A stretch of 64,000 nucleotides of DNA from Paenibacillus pabuli (GTDB taxonomy: Bacteria; Bacillota; Bacilli; Paenibacillales; Paenibacillaceae): assembly GCF_023101145.1 (NCBI RefSeq), contig NZ_CP073714.1, forward strand, positions 4,960,001-5,024,000, read 5' to 3'. Position numbers and translations under genes: made by a program. The notes beneath the pieces are model-generated. The model saw nothing but the letters and a program-made list of their open reading frames with translations, was not told the origin of the DNA and did no database searches. This document shows, one piece after another, positions 8,849-17,223 of the stretch. Each line of letters opens with the position of its first letter. Within the stretch, counting starts at the first letter, position 1.

Positions 8849-9235
8849 TTATTCATTTCCTATAAGAAGCTCAGGGTCTGGGGTGTTCTCCTCTTTCTTC
8901 TTCTCCTCGATCAATTGAGCAAACTCCTCTTGTGTCAACTCATGGATCTCCAGTTCAAATGCATTTGTGAGAATATATCCCATACCATCCGTTAAATGAA
9001 CGTTGTAATAAGTTTGCGGGTTTTCGTGAAATTCGTCCGCTTCGTAGTTGAATCCGATCACCGCTTTTTCATAGCCAGCTACAATACCTGCAAACCATAC
9101 ATTGGCTTTGGTTGTTGCGCCTGTTGGCGTTTGAATCTCGTGCACATTCGTTGGTGCGTGAACGCATTTCCCAATCAGACTTGCAACCAATTCTTCGGTT
9201 AATGAATCTTTTATTGCTTTTATCATTTGTGTCAT
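8849..9235 (-). CDS. Hypothetical element protein
   Basis: A 128-residue acidic protein with no family I recognise. An N-terminal helix is followed by a beta-rich core (residues 35-95) and a charged C-terminal tail (EEKKKEENTPDPE). It has a good GGAGG site and is the first gene behind the promoter at 9295-9324, cotranscribed with the 71-residue protein. Confidence 0.7.
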   Translation of the reverse strand: MTQMIKAIKDSLTEELVASLIGKCVHAPTNVHEIQTPTGATTKANVWFAGIVAGYEKAVIGFNYEADEFHENPQTYYNVHLTDGMGYILTNAFELEIHELTQEEFAQLIEEKKKEENTPDPELLIGNE

Positions 9236-9294
9236 CCAGTCATTCCTCCATATATTTATATTATCTTGGACCGGCTATCCAACTCTTCAATTTC

Positions 9295-9324
9295 TCTATA
9301 CGCGTTATATTATTCGCAGTTAAC
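9295..9324 (-). promoter_or_regulatory. Element ECF-type promoter 1 (GTTAAC-N16-CGTATAGA)
   Basis: Minus-strand -35 GTTAAC at 9319-9324, 16-base spacer, -10 CGTATAGA at 9295-9302. It lies 60 bp upstream of the 8849-9235 gene. It shares both boxes and spacing with the other sites of this class in the element. Confidence 0.8.
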
Positions 9325-9345
9325 GACTTACTAGAGGAGAGACTT

Positions 9346-9705
9346 TTAGGGTGCACTTATGAGTGCATAATGCGTTCGAATATGCTTTACAGCCTGCTCT
9401 AGATCATGTATACGATTGGACAACATCTCCTCAATGACAGGCTCCCATACTCTGAGTCCTACACCCATGATCGGTTTGTTTTGAATATACGCATGATGCA
9501 AGATTACTACCTCAGTAGGAGTCAGTTTTTCCATATCAAGATTAACTAGCAGCGCATCCGCTTGAGAGACAACCTTCTCAATTATTAACGCATACTCCCG
9601 GTTACTTAGGTTGGATGCTTTAGCTGAATCGTGGTGGGCCCAAGCAATATCAGAAAATCCCGACAGACTTCCCAACGTATATCCCAACACTACAACACTG
9701 AGCAT
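9346..9705 (-). CDS. Hypothetical protein, nucleoside 2-deoxyribosyltransferase-like pattern
   Basis: The ATG at 9705 follows GAAGGAGG and gives 119 residues. The pattern SQADALLVNLD, then PTEVVILHHAYIQNKPIMGVG, resembles the family of small Rossmann-like proteins related to nucleoside deoxyribosyltransferases, where a strand is followed by a helix and a KPxxGV strand. The normal catalytic residues were not identified, so enzymatic activity is uncertain. It is a single-gene unit behind promoter 2. Confidence 0.6.
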   Translation of the reverse strand: MLSVVVLGYTLGSLSGFSDIAWAHHDSAKASNLSNREYALIIEKVVSQADALLVNLDMEKLTPTEVVILHHAYIQNKPIMGVGLRVWEPVIEEMLSNRIHDLEQAVKHIRTHYALISAP

Positions 9706-9744
9706 ATTCTTCTGCCTCCTTCCATTAATCAATCGATTAATGAC

Positions 9745-9784
9745 TCTATACGATATAAAAAAGCACCCCGTTAAGGGTGCTTTT
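9745..9784 (-). promoter_or_regulatory. Composite terminator and element ECF-type promoter 2
   Basis: On the minus strand a GC-rich hairpin (GCACCC/GGGGTGC) with loop TTAAC is followed by a T run: a terminator for the upstream sigma gene 9851-10423. The same loop supplies a -35 (CTTAAC, 9770-9775) that lies 17 bases before CGTATAGA (9745-9752). The promoter points to the 9346-9705 gene. Confidence 0.7.
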
Positions 9785-9850
9785 AGTTCTATGTATCGTT
9801 TTGATCAATCTGCAACAAACTTTGGCTATGAATTGCCACTTTAATAAAAA

Positions 9851-10423
9851 CTACAGAGCTTCGTATTTCTCTCGAATCGCTTTCCATAACTGTGATATGC
9901 GTGCCTTTGACACCCCTAACATTGCTGCAATTTCTACAAACTCGTAACCGGAGGTTCGAAGTTTAAAAATCTCTTTTTCCCGGTCATTAAGCTTCATATT
10001 CTCCATGATGTCAGTTACAAATTCAAAATTCTCAAAGGCAAACCCGGCATGTCCCAGCGTTAGCGCTGCATCTGTTCCATCACTTTCATCACTGGCACCA
10101 AGATCAGTACACACAAGCTGGACAGCGTTAACGACACTGAGGTTTTTCTCAGACATGCATTTGCGGTACATATCCTTGATTTTATTTTCGATCAGATGAT
10201 CAACAAACGTCGACATTTTTGCTTTTTCAGCGTCATACTTGTCCAGCGCGTTATACAACTTTATCATAATCTCCTGCGTTACATCCTCTTTTTCCATCCC
10301 TGCAAACGTTTTGCCTCTTAGCTTGTGGCGGCATTTTTCCTGTGCTTTGTTCAAGAACGTATCTATATCCCCAATCTCAAATAAATCATCAAACCCCATA
10401 GCAGTTGTAGCAGACATCATCAT
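9851..10423 (-). CDS. ECF-like sigma factor, candidate regulator of the element's tail genes
   Basis: The protein has 190 residues. Region 2 (about 25-90) has the ECF pattern DVTQEIMIKLYNALDKYD followed by STFVDHLIENKIKDMYRK. A linker follows, then region 4 (about 140-188) with LNDREKEIFKLRTSGYEF and a helix-turn-helix GVSKARISQLWKAI. Region 3 is absent, as in ECF and Xpf-type phage sigma factors. The B. subtilis PBSX element uses a comparable small sigma (Xpf) for its late genes. The element's repeated promoter has AAC at -35 and CGT at -10, as ECF sigmas require, so this gene is the best candidate to read it. A 440-bp region with a weak copy of the promoter lies upstream, which suggests autoregulation. 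Confidence 0.8.
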   Translation of the reverse strand: MMMSATTAMGFDDLFEIGDIDTFLNKAQEKCRHKLRGKTFAGMEKEDVTQEIMIKLYNALDKYDAEKAKMSTFVDHLIENKIKDMYRKCMSEKNLSVVNAVQLVCTDLGASDESDGTDAALTLGHAGFAFENFEFVTDIMENMKLNDREKEIFKLRTSGYEFVEIAAMLGVSKARISQLWKAIREKYEAL

Positions 10424-11165
10424 TTTCCCCCAATGACTATATAGTTGTTTAGTTGTTTGTTTAAACTCTAACTGGCATTTCTATAGTTAAATTTTGATCA
10501 ATTCTCGCTCACTCAGCAATATATAACCACTCACCGTAACAAACTTTAAATGTGGCTTGCCGCTCTCCAAAAAAACTATATCTAATATGTAGTGTTATCA
10601 CTTCTTCGTAAATATGAAAACTTCTTCAACTTCTTCTTCAGGCAAAGCTTAAAAGCTAGATAACTCTTCTGCGTTGCATATCGATTGCGTAGACGATCCA
10701 CCTCCTCTTCCGATCCATATCAAGATAAAAACGAACCTTCAAAACTCAGCAATGGTCCAATTTTTCCAGAGATACTTTTCCAACCTATTACATTCAGAAT
10801 AACAAATACGAACTAACGTTCGCAACATATTTTTATCAGCTTCTTTCGTACACCATTTACTCACTATATACGAAGCCAAATGTGGAACGTAAAGCCCGTT
10901 TTTGGCAAACAAAAAGACCAACACAGAGCGCACCACTAGGAAAATACCAAAATGGTGGAATGTGTCGGTCTTGGTCTGACATCTATTTCGTTCCAATTAC
11001 CGAAGGTATGGTCTTGAAGCCCTTTAATACAATCACAGGCTTCGTCAAGATTATTAATTCTATCTGATCGCCATAAGGATAGTATAAGGAAATATGTAGG
11101 AAATTGTCAACACCAAAATTAGTCCCTAAGAACCTATCCAATAAAAAAATCAGTTTTAATGGGTC
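10424..11165. other. Gene-poor 740-bp regulatory region with weak ECF-type promoter and a long imperfect hairpin
   Basis: No convincing coding sequence. At 10865-10894 (minus strand) CTTTAC-N16-CGTATATAG matches the element promoter with one -35 change and points toward the ECF sigma gene, leaving a leader of about 430 bases. At 10914-10972 the segment folds as AAGACC/GGTCTT and ACACA/TGTGT with an inner CACCA/TGGTG stem, without a T run, so it is not a simple terminator. An AT-rich stretch at 10440-10500 (minus strand TTTAAACAAACAACTAAAC) precedes the sigma gene's ribosome site. Confidence 0.45.
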
Positions 11166-11582
11166 TTAAGGCATGTTTATAGCATCATTTTTTAGCAGTC
11201 CCTCAACATCCTTGTTCATTTTAAACACAGTTACTTGTTCTGCAAAATCAGTACCAAAGAACATGGTTTCAATATCTTCAATTTTTAAACCCAGGTGAAT
11301 ATAGGAGAACAGAGGACTGAAATCTTCTCTCATCATTTGTGCAAGCTTCAGCTTGTATTCGGCAAAGATCTGACTGGAATGCGATTGCATGTGTTCAAGC
11401 ATGAACGCTTCAGGTTTGGTGAATTTTGCTGTAAACTTCAGGATGATAAAATGATTCATGATGACGACTCTGGTATCTACCGGCCCGCGTTCAGTAAAAT
11501 CTTTTCTTATTCTTGATGCCATTTTCGCGAGTTCTCTTTCCAAGTCTTTTATCTCAATGTTCACATCCCTCCCAACAATCAT
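11166..11582 (-). CDS. DUF2294-like protein
   Basis: The ATG at 11582 has an AGGAGG site seven bases before it, giving 138 residues. The layout matches DUF2294 proteins: an N-terminal helix, ERGP followed by a strand pair VDTRVVIMNHFIILKF, a long helical segment and a C-terminal alpha/beta part with the VTVF strand. The family's biochemical role is not established. It is encoded alone, with a SigA-like upstream region (TTGAAA and TATAAG elements of poor spacing near 11640), not a CGTATAGA promoter. Confidence 0.65.
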   Translation of the reverse strand: MIVGRDVNIEIKDLERELAKMASRIRKDFTERGPVDTRVVIMNHFIILKFTAKFTKPEAFMLEHMQSHSSQIFAEYKLKLAQMMREDFSPLFSYIHLGLKIEDIETMFFGTDFAEQVTVFKMNKDVEGLLKNDAINMP

Positions 11583-11702
11583 CCTTTTTCCTCCTATTGC
11601 CCCTGAATACAATAATCAAACCTAATTTAATCAAAACTCCTTATACAAGACAAGTTTCAATGCGTTTACGGACTAAAGTCCCCACATCTTTTTCATGAAA
11701 AA

Positions 11703-11737
11703 GGAATAGACCCCAGAAGTAGGCTTGGGGTTTATCA
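11703..11737 (-). terminator. Terminator downstream of the 11827-12310 gene pair
   Basis: Minus-strand hairpin CCCCAAGCCTACTTCTGGGG followed by a pyrimidine-rich TCTATTCCTTTTT tract, about 90 bp after the stop of the 63-residue gene. Confidence 0.6.
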
Positions 11738-11826
11738 CTGGTTTTACTATGGTTTACAATAATGCAAATAAAGCAGCACATTACACTTAGAAATATATTA
11801 TTTCAATTTAACACCCATTTTTAATT

Positions 11827-12018
11827 TCATTGTTCATTGGATACATCAACTTTGAGCAGGCTGAACGCCACCAGATTCAAAACCACATTGGCACCATATT
11901 CCTTCTCGATCACATCGAATGCCTCTTCCGTTGCACCCACTAAATCGTCCTTCTCTGTGGTCATCTCCATCGTGACAATCTCCTCATGATTCAGCGCGAA
12001 GGTCAGTCTGTACATCAT
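11827..12018 (-). CDS. Hypothetical small protein
   Basis: A 63-residue protein with alternating strands and a helix (MYRLTFALN, EDDLVG-type acidic middle, NLVAFSLLKVDV). I do not recognise a family. Its start, preceded by AAGGAGGAG, lies inside the end of the 11984-12310 gene, a 35-bp overlap that implies translational coupling. Confidence 0.65.
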   Translation of the reverse strand: MMYRLTFALNHEEIVTMEMTTEKDDLVGATEEAFDVIEKEYGANVVLNLVAFSLLKVDVSNEQ

Positions 12019-12310
12019 CGGTGTTCTCCTCCTTCGAAGTAAGCTCTATATTACGAACGTCCGTAAGATCAATGATGTGTACAACCTGATCTGTATCTTC
12101 CAAAGTGATCGACTTTCCTTCGTTTTTATGTTTGGTAAAAAGCCTGCGATACTCTTGCTTGACTTCATCAGCCGTTAAAGGGATCTCGCGAACAACCTTA
12201 TCGGAATCTTTCTCTTTCTGCTGCATACGGGGATTGTCCTCAATCCATGTCACTGTTTTCTTTTTGCCACTTCCTTTGAAATAGAAATGAGCGGTGAGTC
12301 CAATAATCAT
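11984..12310 (-). CDS. Hypothetical charged protein
   Basis: A 108-residue, highly charged protein with one short strand-forming N-terminus (MIIGLTAHFYFKG) and a helical acidic rest. No family recognised. It has a good AGGAGG site and is the first gene behind promoter 3 (12403-12432), so it belongs to the element's ECF-type regulon together with the 63-residue gene. Confidence 0.65.
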   Translation of the reverse strand: MIIGLTAHFYFKGSGKKKTVTWIEDNPRMQQKEKDSDKVVREIPLTADEVKQEYRRLFTKHKNEGKSITLEDTDQVVHIIDLTDVRNIELTSKEENTDDVQTDLRAES

Positions 12311-12402
12311 CTAGTAATACCTCCTGGATAAATTCATGTTCTAACATACTAGGAAATAAAGAATAAACTTCGAGTGTTAGCCATCATACCATCACTATTC
12401 TC

Positions 12403-12432
12403 TCTATACGTCCTAATCCTCAGGATGTTAAC
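12403..12432 (-). promoter_or_regulatory. Element ECF-type promoter 3 (GTTAAC-N16-CGTATAGA)
   Basis: Minus-strand GTTAAC at 12427-12432, 16-base spacer and CGTATAGA at 12403-12410, 93 bp upstream of the 11984-12310 start. It is identical in both boxes and spacing to promoter 1. Confidence 0.8.
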
Positions 12433-12461
12433 CCTGTTCAGTCGTATCTGTCTTTTTGGAA

Positions 12462-12488
12462 CAAAAAAAGGACAGCTTAAGCTATCCC
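12462..12488 (-). terminator. Terminator at the end of the fibre operon 19345-12489
   Basis: Minus-strand near-palindrome around AGCTTAAGCT with GGA/TCC ends, followed by seven T, directly after the stop codon at 12489. Confidence 0.85.
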
Positions 12489-13403
12489 TTAATATTTCTT
12501 AACCGCTATGCGATTGCCCAAAGAGTCATAGATGTATTTGAAGCTGGTCTGAATTGGGGTTGCTGCCATCCTGGTAATGGACTTTGAATCCAGTCTTCCT
12601 TCATCATCATATTGATATATTACATCGACCAAGGTCGGCAGCTGCACGAATACTTGTCCATCCAACCGATGAACTTCACCAACAGATATCACCAAGAACG
12701 AATCATTTTGCGCATACCCATCTGTCGAAATCGGCATGGTCAGCAATGGTTCTGTGACTACCTGCTCCGTGTAATTGTCTGTGACGACTTGTCGAATGAC
12801 CCGGCCTTGCATATCAAAAGCGAAGTAAGTAACTACGTCTGTATAATCCACCAAATCACTGATAGCATCCCAAGGGTCCACCACACTCAAGCGCTTGCGC
12901 TCAGATACAGTCATGCTCACATGGTCCGCACCATCGATAATCATATCTGCGCTATGTGTATCAGGATGGATATAATGATTCGCTTCATTCTCGATATTGA
13001 GTAGCTTTTCACGCTCTTGTGAGGTCATAACCACTTTAGTACTTCCATCTATCATAATGTCCGCACTGTGTGTGTCGGGATGGGAGTAAATCAACATTTT
13101 GGTACCATTGATATTCACGGCTCCGTTATCTGTATGATTTGAAACTCGGTCCCCGCCAACCTTCACGTATTCCCCACCACTGTATGTATACGTTGTTGAG
13201 GTGTTCTGATTGCTTGAGTCCTGACGTACCAAATATAATCTTCCTGCTTCACCTATGGTTGGCAGCTCCGTCTTTAGTCTCACCGAAACGACATTGCCAG
13301 TGGACACTGCGTCCAGCCTTCCATCAAGTGTGGCAAAGGAATCTCTGGCTTGTTTGACTTCACGTTCTACCTTGGCAGCTTTGCTGAATGAAACAATATC
13401 CAC
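12489..13403 (-). CDS. Putative tail fibre protein with HPDTHSADMI repeats and C-terminal YD-like repeats
   Basis: A 304-residue protein starting with GTG after GGTAGGAGG. A short coiled N-terminus leads to a typical phage-fibre segment (LPTIGEAGRLYLVRQD, residues about 48-65). Then come two copies of a repeat with core HPDTHSAD followed by DG and SEREKL-type ends (residues about 107-175), found in many Firmicute phage fibres. The C-terminus has YD-type strands (YQYDDEGRL and YIYDSLGNR). It is the last gene of the operon that starts at 19345. A role as fibre or baseplate decoration is inferred. Confidence 0.75.
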   Translation of the reverse strand: MDIVSFSKAAKVEREVKQARDSFATLDGRLDAVSTGNVVSVRLKTELPTIGEAGRLYLVRQDSSNQNTSTTYTYSGGEYVKVGGDRVSNHTDNGAVNINGTKMLIYSHPDTHSADIMIDGSTKVVMTSQEREKLLNIENEANHYIHPDTHSADMIIDGADHVSMTVSERKRLSVVDPWDAISDLVDYTDVVTYFAFDMQGRVIRQVVTDNYTEQVVTEPLLTMPISTDGYAQNDSFLVISVGEVHRLDGQVFVQLPTLVDVIYQYDDEGRLDSKSITRMAATPIQTSFKYIYDSLGNRIAVKKY

Positions 13404-13413
13404 GGTATCCCTC

Positions 13414-13809
13414 CTACCTTGTTGTCAAACCAACGACCTCAACATCGAAGTTGGCTACATCTGTTCCTAAATTTTTTAACGACAAGTGGAGTGTGGAAGT
13501 CCCGTCAACGTCCTCATAAGGCAAATCAATCATATCGTAAATGCCTTCTATAAAATTACCCGTCGAGTATTGGGCATTGTTGAAATACAGAACCTCTGGA
13601 TGAGGGCCAGCGCTATTCAGTACATGAACTTCTACATTCGTTTCTCTGGACGGAATGACCCTGATCGTTTTAATCATGAATCGTGGATGCTCCATTGGAA
13701 TATCAATCAACGCCTTTGCCCCACCGCCAACATACTCTACTTTTTGGGCAAACGAAACGGGCAACATCACATTTCTCATCTCCTCCATCAGTTTCCATGT
13801 TCGATTCAA
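13414..13809 (-). CDS. Hypothetical beta-rich tail-associated protein
   Basis: This 131-residue protein is mostly strand-forming, with a short N-terminal helix. The pattern of IRVIPSRETNVEVHVLNSAG followed by HLSLKNLGTDVANFDVEVVGL suggests a jelly-roll or immunoglobulin-like fold of the kind found in fibre tips. It starts with TTG after AAGGAGG, overlapping the preceding stop codon. It lies in the fibre operon between two fibre genes. Confidence 0.65.
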   Translation of the reverse strand: MNRTWKLMEEMRNVMLPVSFAQKVEYVGGGAKALIDIPMEHPRFMIKTIRVIPSRETNVEVHVLNSAGPHPEVLYFNNAQYSTGNFIEGIYDMIDLPYEDVDGTSTLHLSLKNLGTDVANFDVEVVGLTTR

Positions 13810-14366
13810 GGCACTTCCCTCCTTCTAGGAATATGTGTTTCAGGATATCTTCGTGGACGCAGATGAGCACCGGGCGTATTGCCACTTCCGCTGTAAGACC
13901 AATCTCCCCACGTCTTCCCTAACAAACCGGACTGGTTAACAGGAATTTTGACCTTGATACACCAATCGAGTCCCGCATAATTCTGCTTTACTTTCAGTCC
14001 TCTCATGGTTTCTCGGATTAAGCCTACTCCACTAGATTGAGTCAAGAACTTGTGCTTCAGGACCATATTTTTTTCGTAAGGAATTCCAATCATGGTTCTT
14101 GCTCCGTAAATATACTTGTCCGAAACATATCCGATCAGATCATCACCATGGTTGTCCAGCATTCTCCACGTTCCCCAACGATAGATGTCAATTAATTCAG
14201 CCGTAGTAGATAGTGCTCCTAACGAATAGATCATTTCCTTGCCTTCAAAAGTTAACGGAACAGCTTCGAGATCGTATCCAACATGATGAGGGACTCCCGC
14301 CTTACTTTGGGTAAAAAGAGAACCGCTCGCGGCGGTTCCAACAACGTTTCCTTGATGTACAGTCAT
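13806..14366 (-). CDS. Hypothetical fibre-operon protein
   Basis: About 186 residues from the ATG at 14366 (an upstream GTG at 14372 is possible). It contains SDKYIYGARTMIGIPY and a Trp/Gly-rich C-terminus (TWGDWSYSGSGNTPGAHLRPRR). Its N-terminal half (ELIDIYRWGTW) loosely resembles part of the 14381-15172 protein, but I could not show it is the same family. It is encoded 14 bp after that gene. Confidence 0.6.
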   Translation of the reverse strand: MTVHQGNVVGTAASGSLFTQSKAGVPHHVGYDLEAVPLTFEGKEMIYSLGALSTTAELIDIYRWGTWRMLDNHGDDLIGYVSDKYIYGARTMIGIPYEKNMVLKHKFLTQSSGVGLIRETMRGLKVKQNYAGLDWCIKVKIPVNQSGLLGKTWGDWSYSGSGNTPGAHLRPRRYPETHIPRRREVP

Positions 14367-14380
14367 GTCCACTCACCACC

Positions 14381-15172
14381 TTAATTCATCAGAACAGCAA
14401 CCGTAGCGCCCGATAAGAAGCTCTGTCCACCAATGGACAATGAGTATACCTTATACGTCTTGGTACCTACTTTGATCTCATCTCCGTGGGAAACACCGGC
14501 AGAAGGTACCGCATAAATATCAATAAGTTCACCTCTTGGTCCTTCCACACCATTGCACATAATAACCGGGGCAAGATGATAAAGAGAACCCCAACCTGGA
14601 TTAACCGGAAGCATTGCAGAAAAAGCATCATAGATGTTGTTGACCATTTGTTTATCTTTATCCCTTAATGTTCGGATACCGTTGTCCCCGTTGTAGCTAA
14701 GGCCGATACCCAAACTTGAGGAATCCGCTTCTGTGGCATACCTGTTCAAAATTCCGAAGTAGCCTAGATTGGAGATCCCTGTAACCGAGTTTACATCACC
14801 CTGCAAATAAATAATGATACGGTTCGCTTGGACGGAAACCTGATAATCAATCAATAGATTTGTGTCCACCATACTGGTATGACATAGAAAGTCCTTTTTC
14901 ACTTCGGTTCTGCCCACCGGGATGCTGCCGTCTGTTGCCATTACATCTTCGCACACGCTCACTGTGAGTTTATTCCCCGTAGTCCCCTTCGTATTTCCAA
15001 CCTCGAGTCGGAAGAACAACTTGTCTGTACCTGTCGTACCAACTGATTTGAGTACAATCACACTGGCTGTTTCATAAAAGATCGACCAGGGCGAACCCGC
15101 AATCGTCTTAAATCCCTGTACCATATTGGCGAATAATTCATTCATTTTAACTCTACCTGAGAAATTGGCCAT
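14381..15172 (-). CDS. Tail-associated protein, short member of the five-paralogue SPxxxVHxxEGxRG family
   Basis: A 263-residue protein. Near residue 205 it has YHLAPVIMCNGVEGPRGELIDI, which aligns with YHLSPIYVVHPYEGYRGQFDN in the 31279-32415 protein and matching segments of three other products in the element. The middle has a strand pair LLIDYQVSVQANRIIIYLQGD that corresponds to the paralogues' YVNVMNNRLAMVLVADP. The N-terminus is a short helix. It is probably a structural or receptor-binding part of the particle; the function is inferred from location. It is cotranscribed in the fibre operon. Confidence 0.7.
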   Translation of the reverse strand: MANFSGRVKMNELFANMVQGFKTIAGSPWSIFYETASVIVLKSVGTTGTDKLFFRLEVGNTKGTTGNKLTVSVCEDVMATDGSIPVGRTEVKKDFLCHTSMVDTNLLIDYQVSVQANRIIIYLQGDVNSVTGISNLGYFGILNRYATEADSSSLGIGLSYNGDNGIRTLRDKDKQMVNNIYDAFSAMLPVNPGWGSLYHLAPVIMCNGVEGPRGELIDIYAVPSAGVSHGDEIKVGTKTYKVYSLSIGGQSFLSGATVAVLMN

Positions 15173-15188
15173 ATCTCATAAACACCTC

Positions 15189-16142
15189 CTAGATTTGGAA
15201 AAGTAATGCCCTTTGCCCGCCACCAAGCAGTCTGGCACCGTGAAAAAACTTAGGCCTCGCATACACAGTAACCAGATTCGTATTGTGGTAATAACGTCCA
15301 TAATCCGTATTGGGATAATCTTGATCCACGACATGAAAGACGTAATACTTGCCGTCATTGCCAAGGTCAAGTATCGATCCGTCCGGGTGCTGTGTACTAT
15401 TTTTGAAAACAATGGACCGCATGCCTTTAAATTCGCCCCGCGCCCCTTCTGATGGATGGTAGACCATGAACGGAGTGACATAGTATCTTGAGCCCACACC
15501 TGGAGAAGGAATTGACTCCGTTCCAAAGTTGTAAAGCGCATATTCTGTTCCATTCCGGGAAGTCATCACAACACCCCTAGGTGTATCATATTGATCTGTT
15601 ATGTTGTTATCCGAAGTATTGAAAGGCATATGCGGGAATATACCATAGAACTTATTGGCGATCGCCGGATCTTCTTGCTCTAATGACTGGCATTTACCCA
15701 GAAATATTCGTACTGGATAAGCTCGTTCCGGATAGTTCAGACTCTCCCCGTGGATGAACAAAATATCTTCGTTCGTAATCACAGACCATTTATAGTTCAC
15801 ATTATACTGTCCGTTATGACACAAAAAGGGAGTTTCCAACATGAATTTATCTGTATCTACCGGCGGATTTACGAATAGATCTGGCGATGCTACATTGCTT
15901 CCAAGATTCTTCAGTCCCCAACGAATGTTGACGCCCCTCGCGTGCGCCCATACACACATCGTAAAACGCATGGATGAATTTTTTTTATTGGTAAGCAGCG
16001 CATTTCCCCAGTTGGCATACGTCGTTTCGGCCGTATATATCGTATCCCAATAAGGATCCAGTGCATCTTTTAACGTGCTAACAAGTGTTGAAGCAAATAC
16101 ACTCAGGGTACTGGTAAATTCATGTCTGCGTATCATTGTCAT
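15189..16142 (-). CDS. Tail-associated protein, SPxxxVHxxEGxRG family
   Basis: The protein has 317 residues and is closely similar to its upstream neighbour (16146-17210). Both share YPxRIFLGxxxxxEEDPxI, RNGTxxALYNxxT, PSPGVGxRYxxxPFxVxH, EGARGEF, YPDGSILDLG and a C-terminal LLGGGQRxLLF. They therefore arose by tandem duplication. The family motif is VTPFMVYHPSEGARGEF near residue 225. The ATG follows AAAGGAGG, which overlaps the end of the preceding gene. It is inferred to be a fibre or tip protein. Confidence 0.75.
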   Translation of the reverse strand: MTMIRRHEFTSTLSVFASTLVSTLKDALDPYWDTIYTAETTYANWGNALLTNKKNSSMRFTMCVWAHARGVNIRWGLKNLGSNVASPDLFVNPPVDTDKFMLETPFLCHNGQYNVNYKWSVITNEDILFIHGESLNYPERAYPVRIFLGKCQSLEQEDPAIANKFYGIFPHMPFNTSDNNITDQYDTPRGVVMTSRNGTEYALYNFGTESIPSPGVGSRYYVTPFMVYHPSEGARGEFKGMRSIVFKNSTQHPDGSILDLGNDGKYYVFHVVDQDYPNTDYGRYYHNTNLVTVYARPKFFHGARLLGGGQRALLFQI

Positions 16143-16145
16143 GCA

Positions 16146-17210
16146 TTAAACCTCCTTTTCAATCTCGAATAGCAGCACTCGTTGTCCGCCACCAAGGAGT
16201 AATGCTGAATCAAAGAAGTAGGGTTGGCCTTCAACATATTTCCCTGCGGTAGTGAACCACCCTTGATAAGTTGCAGGGTGAGCTTGTGAATATGTATGAA
16301 ATACGTAGTATCGCTCATCCCCAAGATCTAATATGGAGCCGTCAGGATATTTACTTGCGTCTTTCAATACAGCCGTTCTCATTCCATAGAACTCTCCCCT
16401 AGCTCCTTCCTTATCATGCCAAACGTAAAAAGGAGAAATAAAGAATCTCCCACCGACTCCAGGCGAAGGTACCTGGCTGCTGGTTGCCAAGTTATATAGC
16501 GCATTTGGGGTTCCATTTCGAGAACTTCTTACATATCCGCCGCCCGCTCGATACTTCAGCTCATCTGCTGCATCATCAAGGCCCATAGGGAAATGACTAA
16601 AAACGCCAACAAAATCATTTGAAATCAATGGGTCTTCTTCATCAAAGGGTTTAAGTCTCCCTAAATAAAGACGAATAGGATAAGCCACTCCTGTATTATT
16701 TTGAGGTTCACCATACAAAAAGATATATTGCTCTGTAATAAAAAGCGTCCATTTAAAATAGACATTTGTATGAGAATTAGTTGTATTGTAACTGGATATA
16801 TACGAATCACCCGTATGTAGAGGGATCTCACTAAGATGTCCTACTTGAGTATACAAATCTGGAATGACTGTGGCTCCGTTATTACGAAATCCAGTACGCA
16901 AAATATAATTTTTATAGTACACTCGGTTATCGTATGCATTTATCTGGGAAAGATTAGAGCATATAGTAAAAAATAAACTAGGATCTTTAATGTTTTTAGC
17001 TGTTATAGTCCCGTTGTTTGCTGATGTGTAGTTAGAGTTGTTCCAAGCTTTTGGAGTAGCGTAAGTATTATTTGTGCTGAATGTCCACTCCCAGTGAATA
17101 TCGCCATAAAGATCTTGTGTCACCGTATCATATAACGTTTGAATAAATGTTGTACAATATGAGTAGAACTCATATCGGCGCAGTGCACCTAACAGAATAT
17201 TTTCCGCCAT
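16146..17210 (-). CDS. Tail-associated protein, SPxxxVHxxEGxRG family (tandem duplicate)
   Basis: A 354-residue paralogue of the 15189-16142 product, sharing most motifs from residue 150 onward and the C-terminal ALLLGGGQRVLLFEIE. The N-terminal 140 residues are aromatic- and asparagine-rich and differ from the neighbour, as expected for a variable binding part on a common scaffold. It has a strong AAGGAGG site. Function is inferred only from family and location. Confidence 0.75.
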   Translation of the reverse strand: MAENILLGALRRYEFYSYCTTFIQTLYDTVTQDLYGDIHWEWTFSTNNTYATPKAWNNSNYTSANNGTITAKNIKDPSLFFTICSNLSQINAYDNRVYYKNYILRTGFRNNGATVIPDLYTQVGHLSEIPLHTGDSYISSYNTTNSHTNVYFKWTLFITEQYIFLYGEPQNNTGVAYPIRLYLGRLKPFDEEDPLISNDFVGVFSHFPMGLDDAADELKYRAGGGYVRSSRNGTPNALYNLATSSQVPSPGVGGRFFISPFYVWHDKEGARGEFYGMRTAVLKDASKYPDGSILDLGDERYYVFHTYSQAHPATYQGWFTTAGKYVEGQPYFFDSALLLGGGQRVLLFEIEKEV

Positions 17211-17223
17211 TTACTCCACCTCC

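Noticed and set aside
10739..10996. 85-codon minus-strand open frame
   Set aside because: No ribosome site, odd composition, and it overlaps the promoter-like site and hairpin; treated as non-coding.
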